Of a stretch of DNA of 64,000 bases, positions 55,270 through 62,807 are shown one piece after another; position 1 is the stretch's first letter, and each line of letters starts with the position of its first letter. A program made the position numbers and the translations under genes. The DNA comes from Candidatus Methylomirabilota bacterium (lineage in GTDB: Bacteria > Methylomirabilota > Methylomirabilia > Rokubacteriales > CSP1-6), in assembly GCA_035315345.1 (NCBI GenBank), contig DATFYA010000214.1:1-64000 (forward strand), written 5' to 3'. The notes beneath the pieces were generated by a model, which was given only the letters and a program-made list of their open reading frames with translations, had not been told where the DNA came from and did not search any database.

Positions 55270-55562
55270 GCGCGCTCAGCCCGGCAATACGCGTACAGTG
55301 CGTCGATCCGGGCCAGCACGCCGAGCGCGGGATCTTCCAGCCGGTACGTGTCGATGAAGGCATCGAAGGAGCAGTGGTCCCCGTGATGGCCGAGCTCGAC
55401 CGTGGGCACGTCGAACGGCACGGCGCCCTCACGCCGTGCGGGGGCCATCACCTGGTCCTCGGGAACGAACAGGAACTCCGCCTCCGGGTCGATGAAGCGT
55501 CGGATCAGCCAGGGGCAGGCGATACGATCGACGCGGGCCTTGCGACGGGCCACCCATTTCAT
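55266..55562 (-). CDS. Short stand-alone ChrB C-terminal domain protein
   Basis: 98 aa from ATG 55562. MKWVARRKARVDRIACPWLIRRF and ELGHHGDHCSFDAFIDTYRL match the ChrB C-terminal (chromate resistance) domain, PF09828-like, without the N-terminal regulatory half found in chrB at 57730. The His-His-Gly-Asp-His-Cys run suggests metal binding. It overlaps its neighbours by ATGA/GTGA on both sides. The upstream open frame to 55670 is shadow of the phosphatase gene. Confidence 0.85.
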   Translation of the reverse strand: MKWVARRKARVDRIACPWLIRRFIDPEAEFLFVPEDQVMAPARREGAVPFDVPTVELGHHGDHCSFDAFIDTYRLEDPALGVLARIDALYAYCRAERA

Positions 55563-55975
55563 CGGCGCGGTCCTCCGGCGGCGCATTCGTCCAGCAGCCG
55601 CTCGAGATGTTGTCGGATGACGGCTCGAGCTGCGGGCAGGTCGTCGCCGACCGGCGGCACGTCCGTCCACTGCTCGACCGCGACGCCGGGCGCTGCGACG
55701 TCGCGCAGGTCGCAGCCGAAGGCAACGATGCGGGACGCCGCGGCCGTGTCGGCGCTCGTGACCTTGCGGGGCTGCTGATCACTCAGGTCGAGCCCTTCCG
55801 CCAGCAGCGTGCGGACGACCCCCGGGGCTACCGCGACGTCGGGCTCGGTGCCCGCGGAGGCGGCCGTGACGTCGAGACCGCGCGCGCGTGCGAGACGCCG
55901 GCAGTCGGCTGCCGCGAGCACGCTCTTGGCCGCGCCGTGGAGGCACACAAAAAGGATTCGGGTCGTCGTGCTCAT
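55559..55975 (-). CDS. Low-molecular-weight phosphatase/arsenate reductase-like protein
   Basis: 138 aa from ATG 55975. LMW-PTP/ArsC fold: ILFVCLHGAAKSVLAA gives Cys in a C-x5-Lys-Ser loop where active phosphatases have C-x5-Arg-Ser, so the phosphate-binding Arg is replaced by Lys. Downstream VTSADTAAASRIVAFGCD matches the family core. It could be an oxyanion-binding or reducing protein adapted to chromate; this is inference from the operon. Overlaps both neighbours by 4 nt. Confidence 0.82.
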   Translation of the reverse strand: MSTTTRILFVCLHGAAKSVLAAADCRRLARARGLDVTAASAGTEPDVAVAPGVVRTLLAEGLDLSDQQPRKVTSADTAAASRIVAFGCDLRDVAAPGVAVEQWTDVPPVGDDLPAARAVIRQHLERLLDECAAGGPRR

Positions 55976-56564
55976 GGCTTGACCTCGTACCGGAACTGGT
56001 CGAACTCGGTCGTGCTGTCGGCTTTGGACCAGATCCCCACCGAGCCCGCGTCGGGGAAGGTTTCGTCGCGGACCGTGAAGAGTCCTGGCCATCGTAGGTG
56101 ACGACGAACTCGGGGCCCGTGAAGTCGACGCGGAGCGTGTGCCAGACTCCCGCGGCCACCGCCACCTTCACGCCGTAGGCGCCACGCGGGGATCCGGCCG
56201 GCGCGAGATCCGTCCGGCGGCTCTTCACCATCTTGTACGCGACGACATTGCCCTCCAGCGCATTGCCGCGCGCGACGTAGTAGTTGTCCGCGTCGCGCCA
56301 GCGCCACACGACGCCTCCCGCTCGATCCTCTCGGCCGTCCACCGGCCGGAAGCGAGTCTCGACCCAGCCGTCGCGGAGCGCCGTGCCCTCCAGGACCGCC
56401 CAGCCGAACGCGGCCCCGCCCCGATAGGTGTGAGCGCTCTCCTGCCGGCTCCTGCGCGCGGTGCCGCGGCCGGTTTGCCCGGTCAGCCAGTCCCGCGAGG
56501 GCTGAGCCCAGACCACGCCAGCCAGCGCGACCGCGGCTCCGGTCAGCGCGAGCACCGCCCTCAT
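55972..56564 (-). pseudogene. DUF1080-like secreted protein, frameshifted
   Basis: Intact length would be about 197 aa. It starts at ATG 56564 with a signal peptide (AVLALTGAAVALAGVVWAQ) and a concanavalin-type lectin/DUF1080 fold (GWVETRFRP, GGVVWRWRDADNYYVARGN, WHTLRVDFTGPEFVVTYDG). After this last motif the frame shifts: near 56084-56085 one base is missing (a CC pair in the + strand where CCC is expected), and the proper C-terminus LFTVRDETFPDAGSVGIWSK continues in another frame to the TGA at 55972. The shifted tail is intact, so the lesion is recent or a sequencing error. Chromate-operon neighbours overlap on both sides. Confidence 0.75.
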
Positions 56565-57733
56565 GGCGCGCCTCGAAGCCAGAAGACGAGCAGCCCGATC
56601 GCGCCCGCGGCTGCGATCAGGACGGGTTCCGGAGTCTTGAAACGCCAGAGGAGGCCGAACGTTCCGAGCGCGAGCAGGGCCGTGGATGGATCGACGATGG
56701 CCCGGCGGCCCAGCACGACGCAGGCGCCCGCGATGGCTCCGGCCGCCGCCGCGGTCACGCCGCTCACGAACGCCTTGACCTGCGGATTGTCGCTGAAGCG
56801 GTCGAACCACGGGTAGGGGACGACGACGAAGAGGTACGTGGGCAGGAAGACGCCGATCGCTGCCGTGATGCCGCCGGAGAGCCCGGCGACGAGATAGCCG
56901 ATGAAAGCCACCGTGATCACGACCGGTCCGGGCGTCAGCATCGCCACCGCGACCGCGTCGAGGAACTGCTTGTCGGTCAGCCATCGATACTCCATCACGA
57001 CCCCTCCATGCAGAAACGGCACGATGGCAAGTCCGCTGCCGAACACGAAGGCCCCTGCCTTCGTGAAGAACCACAAGATCTGCGCGAGCCCGGTGGCGGT
57101 AGCGGCCGTCGCGGTCGGCGGGACCGCCATCCCGGTGAGCGGCACCAGCGCCGGCAGCGTCCGGCCCGACCCCGCCCACGAGAGCAGACGGCGCGGGGGC
57201 GCCTGCAGCAGCAGCACGACGACGCCGCACAGGATGAACAAGCTGCCCACCTCGGTCTCGCTCCACGCGGTGACCACGGCCATCAGCCCGGCGACGGCCC
57301 AGAGCAGACGATCGCGACCCATGGTGAGACGCATCAGCTTCCAGGCGGACCGCACGATGATCCCGATGACCGCGGCCCCGACGCCGTAGAAGGCGGCCTG
57401 CATCCACGGCAACCCGCCGTAGGCCACGTAGAGCGCCCCGAGCGCGAGAGTCATGAGGAGTGAGGGCCCGATGAACGCGAGGCCGACCAGCGTCGCGCCG
57501 GCCAGCCGGCCGTGCGCGTAGCCGAGGCACATGGCGAGCTGCGCCGCGAGCGGGCCCGGCGCGAGCTGGGAGAGCGCCAGGCCCTTCATGTAGTCCGCCG
57601 GGTCGAACCATTGTCGGCGCTCGACGAGATCGCGCTGCATGTACCCGATGAGCGCCACCGGGCCGCCGAAGCCAAGCGAGCCGAGATAGAGGAAGTAGCG
57701 AACGAGACCCCAGGTCGTACGGGGCTCCGTCAT
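56561..57733 (-). CDS. chrA: Chromate transporter
   Basis: 390-aa CHR-family inner-membrane protein, two homologous halves. Each half has the family motif: LGSLGFGGPVALIGYMQRDL and LSQLAPGPLAAQLAMCLGY in the first, TKAGAFVFGSGLAIVPFLHG and AVAMLTPGPVVITVAFIGYL in the second. Exports chromate, probably driven by proton force. ATG 57733 overlaps the chrB stop (ATGA), so translation is coupled to chrB even though chrB is frameshifted. Confidence 0.95.
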   Translation of the reverse strand: MTEPRTTWGLVRYFLYLGSLGFGGPVALIGYMQRDLVERRQWFDPADYMKGLALSQLAPGPLAAQLAMCLGYAHGRLAGATLVGLAFIGPSLLMTLALGALYVAYGGLPWMQAAFYGVGAAVIGIIVRSAWKLMRLTMGRDRLLWAVAGLMAVVTAWSETEVGSLFILCGVVVLLLQAPPRRLLSWAGSGRTLPALVPLTGMAVPPTATAATATGLAQILWFFTKAGAFVFGSGLAIVPFLHGGVVMEYRWLTDKQFLDAVAVAMLTPGPVVITVAFIGYLVAGLSGGITAAIGVFLPTYLFVVVPYPWFDRFSDNPQVKAFVSGVTAAAAGAIAGACVVLGRRAIVDPSTALLALGTFGLLWRFKTPEPVLIAAAGAIGLLVFWLRGAP

Positions 57734-58655
57734 GGACGGTCTCCGATCGTGGCGTAGAGGCCATCGAACAAGGTCATGCCCAGGACCAGCGCTTCATGGT
57801 CGTCCTTGATCGCGCCGAGCAGACCGCGCAAGACCAGGTCCAGGCCGCGGGCCTCGTCGCGCGCGAATTTCTCGTCCTTCAGGTCGGCCTCGTGGACGAT
57901 CTCGGCGAGGATCGCGAGCTTCCGGTCGCGCAGGCCGGTGCGTCGCAGCAGCGTCTCGAAGTGCAGTCGTCGCCCTGGTGGCCGAGATCGACCCCGGCCA
58001 TGTCGAAGGGGATGGCATCAGCGGGCAGCTGGTCGGGTGGCGCAAAGGCGAATTCGGCGTCCGGGTCCACGAAGCGCTTGATGAGCCAGGCCGAGGCGAT
58101 CCGGTCGACGTGCGGCCGCGGCCGCGTGACCCACCGCCGTCCCTTGAGCGCCGCCAGATCGAGCGGCGGCGCCGCGCCGGCCGGTCGGACGCGCGCGCTG
58201 GCAGTACGCTGTTCGACCGCCTCGCGCACGCGCTCGACCTCGCGGCGCCCGGAGGCCTCGAAGAAGTCGATCTCGGCCAGTCGGCCGAGCTCGCGGGAGA
58301 GCCGAGCGAGCTCGTCACCGAGACGTGGGCGCCGGCCCTTGAGGAGCTTGCGATAGCGGTCGGCGAGGGCGGCATAGTCCTCGTTGCGCACGTCCTGGAA
58401 GAGGCGGACGATCTCAGGCTGCTGCATGTTCTCCACTCGATCTACCCGGAGCAGGGTGGCGTCGCCACCGTCACGGTCGATCTCCTGGGCGAGCCACTGG
58501 AACTGTTCGTAGCAGTCTCCCCTGTCGGGCAGCAGATACGCGCCGCTCTTGAGGGCCACGGCACCGAGGGCGCGCAAGCGCCGCCAGGCGCGCACGCGGA
58601 GGCTCGAGGGCCGCGGCGGCAGGGTCAGCAACAGGATCAGCCACCCGTGCAACAT
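57730..58655 (-). pseudogene. chrB: chrB chromate-resistance regulator/effector, frameshifted
   Basis: About 308 aa if intact, normal for ChrB. ATG 58655 opens MLHGWLILLLTLPPRP with the N-terminal domain, and the C-terminal domain carries WVTRPRPHVDRIASAWLIKRF and VDLGHQGDDC. Between 57961 and 57960 one base is missing (expected ACC TTC, found AC TTC on the coding strand), so the frame leaves the family and stops at 57879; the correct continuation ETLLRRTGLRDRKLAILAEI runs in another frame to TGA 57730, overlapping chrA. Either a mutation that truncates ChrB or a homopolymer sequencing error. Confidence 0.85.
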
Positions 58656-58692
58656 GTGTTGCGATGTTACGTCGAGTGTTTCAGCTCGTCAA
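58649..58692 (-). promoter_or_regulatory. chr operon promoter and operator
   Basis: On the - strand TTGACG (58692-58687), 17-nt spacer and TAACAT (58669-58664), 8 nt before the chrB ATG. An inverted repeat with arms GCAACA (58649-58654) and TGTTGC (58657-58662) straddles the start codon and transcription start, a typical repressor position. Confidence 0.65.
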
Positions 58693-58723
58693 GCAAAGGG
58701 GAGCCCAGGTGGGGCATCCGTGG

Positions 58724-58754
58724 TTGACAGTCACACTCCTCACATGTTTAGTAT
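58724..58754 (+). promoter_or_regulatory. Divergent promoter for the 58779 gene
   Basis: TTGACA (58724-58729), 19-nt spacer, TAGTAT (58749-58754), within the 12-mer TGTTTAGTATAT shared with 52355-52366. An AGGAGG site at 58766-58771 precedes the ATG by 7 nt. Confidence 0.55.
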
Positions 58755-58778
58755 ATGAATCCCACAGGAGGTGCTGGG

Positions 58779-59051
58779 ATGAACACCCTGGAGAGACTGC
58801 TGCAGGACGATCTGAACCGTCTCGTAGACCGCATCGCTGCTCGCATGAGTGCCGAGACTGGCACCGGGATGGCGGGTGAGCTGAAAGCCCGCATCGACCG
58901 ATCCGAGGACCACCTGAGCGGACTCCGCACGGCCCTGCTCGACGGGTACGCCGAATGGGCGCGGGCGATCGAGGAGTGCGAGGACCTCTGGGTGCTGGCC
59001 GAGCTTCACCGGGAGACGGAGGAGGCTACGGAGCGCCGAAGAGCCGCTTGA
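58779..59051 (+). CDS. Small hypothetical protein, helical
   Basis: 90 aa from ATG 58779, chosen for the perfect AGGAGG with 7-nt spacing; an ATG at 58755 lies inside the promoter. MNTLERLLQDDLNRLVDRIAARM and a second amphipathic helix rich in Arg/Glu suggest a coiled coil; no domain recognised. It diverges from the chr operon and might relate to its control, but nothing in the sequence proves this. Its last 26 bases overlap the convergent gene. Confidence 0.72.
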   Translation: MNTLERLLQDDLNRLVDRIAARMSAETGTGMAGELKARIDRSEDHLSGLRTALLDGYAEWARAIEECEDLWVLAELHRETEEATERRRAA

Positions 59052-59490
59052 CCCAGCCGGGTCGCCGCGCCTCGGCCAGATAGCGCTCGGCGTCTTCGCG
59101 CTGATAGCGCTCCAGGCGCTGCCAGTAGTCGGGCAGGTGGCGGGCGAGGAAGACCTGGCCGGCCAGCAACCGGGCGGCCGGGTCCGCCATCGCGGCTTCA
59201 GCCTGCGTGAGGCGCGCGCGCTGGTCGTCGGGCAGGTCTGCCGAGAATTGCTCGCGCAGACGCGACAGCAGGGCGCCGCTGATGGTCTGGAACTCGGCGC
59301 GATCGGCGGCGCTCGTGCTCTCCGGCGCCGGCCGGCCGGTCTGCGCGCGAGCATCCACCATGAGCTTCAGCGCGGCCATCTCGAGCGCTTCCTCGATGCG
59401 CTCGCGCAGCTGGGCCTCGATGCGCTCCATGAGGCCGCGAGCGTCGCCGTGCTGGTGGGGGAACGCGCCGTGGTGCGGCCACTCGCTCAC
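59026..59490 (-). CDS. Hypothetical protein
   Basis: 154 aa from GTG 59490, overlapping the stop of the next - strand gene by 4 nt. Acidic/basic helical pattern (LMERIEAQLRERIEEALEMAALKLM, LTQAEAAMADPAARLL) and C-terminal RPGWVKRLFGAP. No family recognised. Overlap with the NDUFA9-like gene suggests co-translation. Confidence 0.65.
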   Translation of the reverse strand: MSEWPHHGAFPHQHGDARGLMERIEAQLRERIEEALEMAALKLMVDARAQTGRPAPESTSAADRAEFQTISGALLSRLREQFSADLPDDQRARLTQAEAAMADPAARLLAGQVFLARHLPDYWQRLERYQREDAERYLAEARRPGWVKRLFGAP

Positions 59491-60392
59491 GACGGGCCGA
59501 GCATGCGATGCAGCCCGACCGCGAGGGGCTCGGGCTTGATGCCGAGGTCGGCGAAGAACCGCGAGGGATCGCCGACGCTCTCCTCCTCGAGCATGAGGAG
59601 CTGATCCGTGGAGACCGGGTAGAACGGCAGCCAGTCGAGCGCGCGGGTCATGACCTTGACCGGGCCGAGTGGCACGTGCATCTTCCGCACGCGCGTGCGG
59701 CCGAGGGCATGCCCGATCGCGTCGAGCAGGTCGACGAAGGCCACCGGCTGCGGCCCGGCCACGTCGTACGCCTGGCGCACGCCGACCGGCCCCCGCAGGA
59801 CCCGCGCGAAGCCGTCGGCCACCTGCTCCACCGGAATCGGTTGAAGCCGATAGCGCCCGCTCCCCAGCACCGGAACGATCGGCGCGCGCTTGACCATGCG
59901 CGCGAGCATCGAGACGAAGGCGTCGCCGCGCCCGAAGATGATCGACGGGCGGAAGATGGTCCAGTCCAGGTCGCTTGCCCGTACCGCGTCCTCGGCCTCC
60001 CACTTCGTGCGGTGATAGCGGGCGCGCGCGTCGGGCCGGGTGCCCAGCGCGCTCATCTGCACGTAGCGCTTGATGCCGACGGCGCGGGCCAGCGCCACCA
60101 TGTTGCGCGTGGCCTGCACGTGCAGCCGCTCGAAGGTGACGCCGCGGCGGCGCTGCTCCTCGATGATGCCGACCAGATTGACGAGCGCGGAGCAGCCCTC
60201 GACGCTCGGAGCCAGGCCGTCCGGCCTCATCACGTCGCCGGGCACGCGATCGATCGACTCGAATCCCTTCAGATCGTGCTCGGACCCGGGCCGCACGAGC
60301 AGCCGGACGAGAAATCCCTGCGCAAGAAGTGCGCGAACGACGCTCTTGCCGACGAACCCCGTGCCACCGGTAACGAACACCCGCTGCGCCAC
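59487..60392 (-). CDS. NAD(P)H-binding epimerase-like protein (complex I NDUFA9-like)
   Basis: 301-aa atypical short-chain dehydrogenase from GTG 60392. N-terminal Rossmann motif VFVTGGTGFVGKSVVRAL, then LVNLVGIIEEQRRRGVTFERLH, and YHRTKWEAEDAVRAS where Tyr and Lys fall in the YxxxK-like position. DLDWTIFRPSIIFGRGDAF and the C-terminal layout match NDUFA9-type proteins, which bind NADPH in complex I or act in quinone pathways. Specific reaction unknown. Confidence 0.87.
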   Translation of the reverse strand: MAQRVFVTGGTGFVGKSVVRALLAQGFLVRLLVRPGSEHDLKGFESIDRVPGDVMRPDGLAPSVEGCSALVNLVGIIEEQRRRGVTFERLHVQATRNMVALARAVGIKRYVQMSALGTRPDARARYHRTKWEAEDAVRASDLDWTIFRPSIIFGRGDAFVSMLARMVKRAPIVPVLGSGRYRLQPIPVEQVADGFARVLRGPVGVRQAYDVAGPQPVAFVDLLDAIGHALGRTRVRKMHVPLGPVKVMTRALDWLPFYPVSTDQLLMLEEESVGDPSRFFADLGIKPEPLAVGLHRMLGPS

Positions 60393-60451
60393 GGGCGAAT
60401 CCTAGCACGGGGCCGCCCCATTTTCCGTCGGCGGCACCCGTGGTCAGCCCG

Positions 60452-60457
60452 TATCAT
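60452..60457 (+). promoter_or_regulatory. -10-like element TATCAT
   Basis: TATCAT 6 nt upstream of ATG 60464; no matching -35. Low information on its own, listed because it fits the recurring near-leaderless layout. Confidence 0.3.
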
Positions 60458-60463
60458 GGGGCC

Positions 60464-62806
60464 ATGCGGTTTTCGGCAGTCCTGCTCCTGTTCGTGCCGC
60501 TCGTGATGTCGATCTCCTCTCCGCTTCGGGCGCAGACCACCGGATGGACGCAGGCCGCGGACGATGCGGTCCGTGACTCGGTCGCCGCGTCCGAGGTGCC
60601 GGGCGCGGTGCTCCTCGTCGGCCAGGGCGATCAGATCCTCCACCGCAAGGTGCTCGGCTGGCGCGCCACCGTACCGGCGCCCGAGCTGATGACCGCCGAC
60701 ACCATCTTCGACATCGCCTCGCTCACCAAGGTCGTGGCGACGACGCCCTCGGTGCTGCGGCTGTGGGAGATGGGCAAGATCGATCTCAACCAGCCGCTCG
60801 GCCACTATCTGAAGGAGTTCAACACGCCCGCCTACCAGGACGTGACGGTGGCCCGGCTGCTCACCCATTCGGCGGGCTTGCCCGACCTGCCCTCGCGCGA
60901 GGCGATGACCCGCGGCTTCCCGAAGGCGGCGGAGCTGCAGGCCAAGGTCGGACTCTCGGTCCCGCCCGGCGGCACGTTCCTCTACAGCGACACCGGCTTC
61001 ATCCTGCTGGGCGAGCTGGTGCGTCGCGTGAGCGGCCAGCCGCTCGACCGCTTCGCCCAGCGGCAGTTCTACACGCCGCTCGGCATGCGCGACACCGCGT
61101 TCGCCCCGCCGGTGTCGTGGCGCAAGCGCATCGCGCCCACCGAGGTGGTGAACGCGCACGGGCCGCTGCGTGGCGTCGTGCACGACGGCAACGCGCGGCT
61201 GCTCCACGGCGTGGCCGGGCACGCCGGCGTATTCTCGACCGCGGCCGATCTCTCGCGATTCTGCCGGATGCTGCTCAACGGGGGGCAGCTCGGCGGGCGG
61301 CGCTACCTGAAGGAAGCCACGGTGCGGGCCATGTTCTCGCCGCACGTGATCGGCGAGTCGACGCGGGGGCTGGGCTGGGACATCGCCTCGCCGTACTCGC
61401 GTACGCTGGGCGCCTACTTCCCCGCGGGCTCGGTCGGGCACACCGGTTACACCGGCACCGCGATCTGGATGGATCCGGCGAGCCAGGTGTACATGATCCT
61501 GCTCACCAATCGCGTGCACCCCTACGGCAAGGGGACCGTGGCGGAGCTGCGCCGACGCATCAGCGCGGCCGTCGGCACCCGGTTCGCTCCGCGCGAGGCG
61601 CCGCCGGTGGAGACCGCGACCGTGGAGACCCAGACGCCGGGGCCCGCGTCCGACCCGCCCGCGCGGCCGGAGGGCCCGACGGTGACGGGACTCGACCGGC
61701 TCGTCGCCGAGGACTTCGCGCTGCTGGCCGGGCGGACGATCGGGCTGATCACCAACCAGACCGGCATCGACGGTCAGGGTCGCCGGGGCGTGGACCTGCT
61801 GGCCGCCGCCCCGCAGGTCCGCCTGCGCGCGCTCTTCTCGCCCGAGCACGGCATCACCGGGCAGGTCGACGCCAACGTCCCGCACGGCCGAGACGCGGCC
61901 ACCGGGCTGCCGATCTGGAGCCTGTACGGGCCGACGCGTCGTCCGTCGCCGGAGATGCTGAACGGCATCGACACGCTGGTCTTCGACATCCAGGACGTCG
62001 GCGTCCGCTACTACACGTACCTGACCACGCTGGTCTACGCCCTCGAGGAGGGCGGTCGACGCGGAATCCAGGTGGTGGTGCTCGACCGGCCGAATCCGAT
62101 CACGGGCAGCGTCGTGGAAGGGCCGCTGATGGATCCCGACATGCGCTCATTCACGGCCCCGCACACGATTCCGGTGCGGACCGGGATGACCATCGGCGAG
62201 TTCGCCCAGATGGTAGTGGCCGAGCGGAAGCTGCCGGTCAAGCTGACGGTGGTGCCGCTCGACCGGTGGCAGCGCGGGCAGTGGTTCGACGAGACCGGCC
62301 TGCCGTGGGTGAATCCATCGCCCAACATCCGGACGCCTACACAGGCGCTGCTGTATTCCGGCGTGGGGCTGCTGGAGGCCACCAACCTGTCGGTCGGTCG
62401 CGGCACCGAGCTGCCGTTCGAGGTCGTCGGCGCTCCGTGGATCAGCGATCCCCAGGTGCTGGCCGACGCCATGAATGCCCGGGGTCTGGCCGGCGTGCAG
62501 TTCCAGCCGATCTTCTTCACCCCGACCTCGAGCGTCTACGCGGGACGCAGCGTCGGCGGCGTGCAGCTGAGCGTGACCGACCGCGATGCCATTCGCGCGG
62601 TCTCGGTGGGGCTGGCGCTGGGCCGTGAGCTGACCGAGCGCTACGGCGCCCAGTTCCACCCGGCTGCCATCCAGAACCTGCTGGTGAATCGCTCGACGAT
62701 GTGGTCGTTCCTGCGGGGGGATCCCTTCGGGCGGCTGCTCGCCTGGGCCGACGCCGCCCACGCCTCGTTCCTGCAGCGACGGGCGTCCTACCTCCTCTAC
62801 AAGTAG
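60464..62806 (+). CDS. Serine beta-lactamase-like hydrolase fused to DUF1343 (NamZ-type exo-N-acetylmuramidase)
   Basis: 780 aa from ATG 60464 with a signal peptide (FSAVLLLFVPLVMSISS). Residues about 30-380 are a class C-like serine hydrolase: nucleophile Ser86 in SLTK (Lys89), Tyr174-Ser-Asp, and HTGYTGT. After a Pro-rich linker of about 25 residues, the DUF1343 domain starts near 406 (LIAGRTIGLITNQTGID-like: LAGRTIGLITNQTGID) with LFSPEHGITGQVD, GPTRRPSPEM, FDIQDVGVRYYTYLTTL and VLDRPNPITG. DUF1343 includes NamZ, which removes MurNAc from peptidoglycan ends; the fusion joins a peptide- and a sugar-cleaving activity for wall recycling. Confidence 0.92.
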   Translation: MRFSAVLLLFVPLVMSISSPLRAQTTGWTQAADDAVRDSVAASEVPGAVLLVGQGDQILHRKVLGWRATVPAPELMTADTIFDIASLTKVVATTPSVLRLWEMGKIDLNQPLGHYLKEFNTPAYQDVTVARLLTHSAGLPDLPSREAMTRGFPKAAELQAKVGLSVPPGGTFLYSDTGFILLGELVRRVSGQPLDRFAQRQFYTPLGMRDTAFAPPVSWRKRIAPTEVVNAHGPLRGVVHDGNARLLHGVAGHAGVFSTAADLSRFCRMLLNGGQLGGRRYLKEATVRAMFSPHVIGESTRGLGWDIASPYSRTLGAYFPAGSVGHTGYTGTAIWMDPASQVYMILLTNRVHPYGKGTVAELRRRISAAVGTRFAPREAPPVETATVETQTPGPASDPPARPEGPTVTGLDRLVAEDFALLAGRTIGLITNQTGIDGQGRRGVDLLAAAPQVRLRALFSPEHGITGQVDANVPHGRDAATGLPIWSLYGPTRRPSPEMLNGIDTLVFDIQDVGVRYYTYLTTLVYALEEGGRRGIQVVVLDRPNPITGSVVEGPLMDPDMRSFTAPHTIPVRTGMTIGEFAQMVVAERKLPVKLTVVPLDRWQRGQWFDETGLPWVNPSPNIRTPTQALLYSGVGLLEATNLSVGRGTELPFEVVGAPWISDPQVLADAMNARGLAGVQFQPIFFTPTSSVYAGRSVGGVQLSVTDRDAIRAVSVGLALGRELTERYGAQFHPAAIQNLLVNRSTMWSFLRGDPFGRLLAWADAAHASFLQRRASYLLYK

Positions 62807-62807
62807 G

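Noticed and set aside
53900-55432. 510-codon - strand frame across the MFS gene
   Set aside because: Shadow of the GTG-started MFS transporter at 54091-55269, whose product is clearly a membrane transporter.
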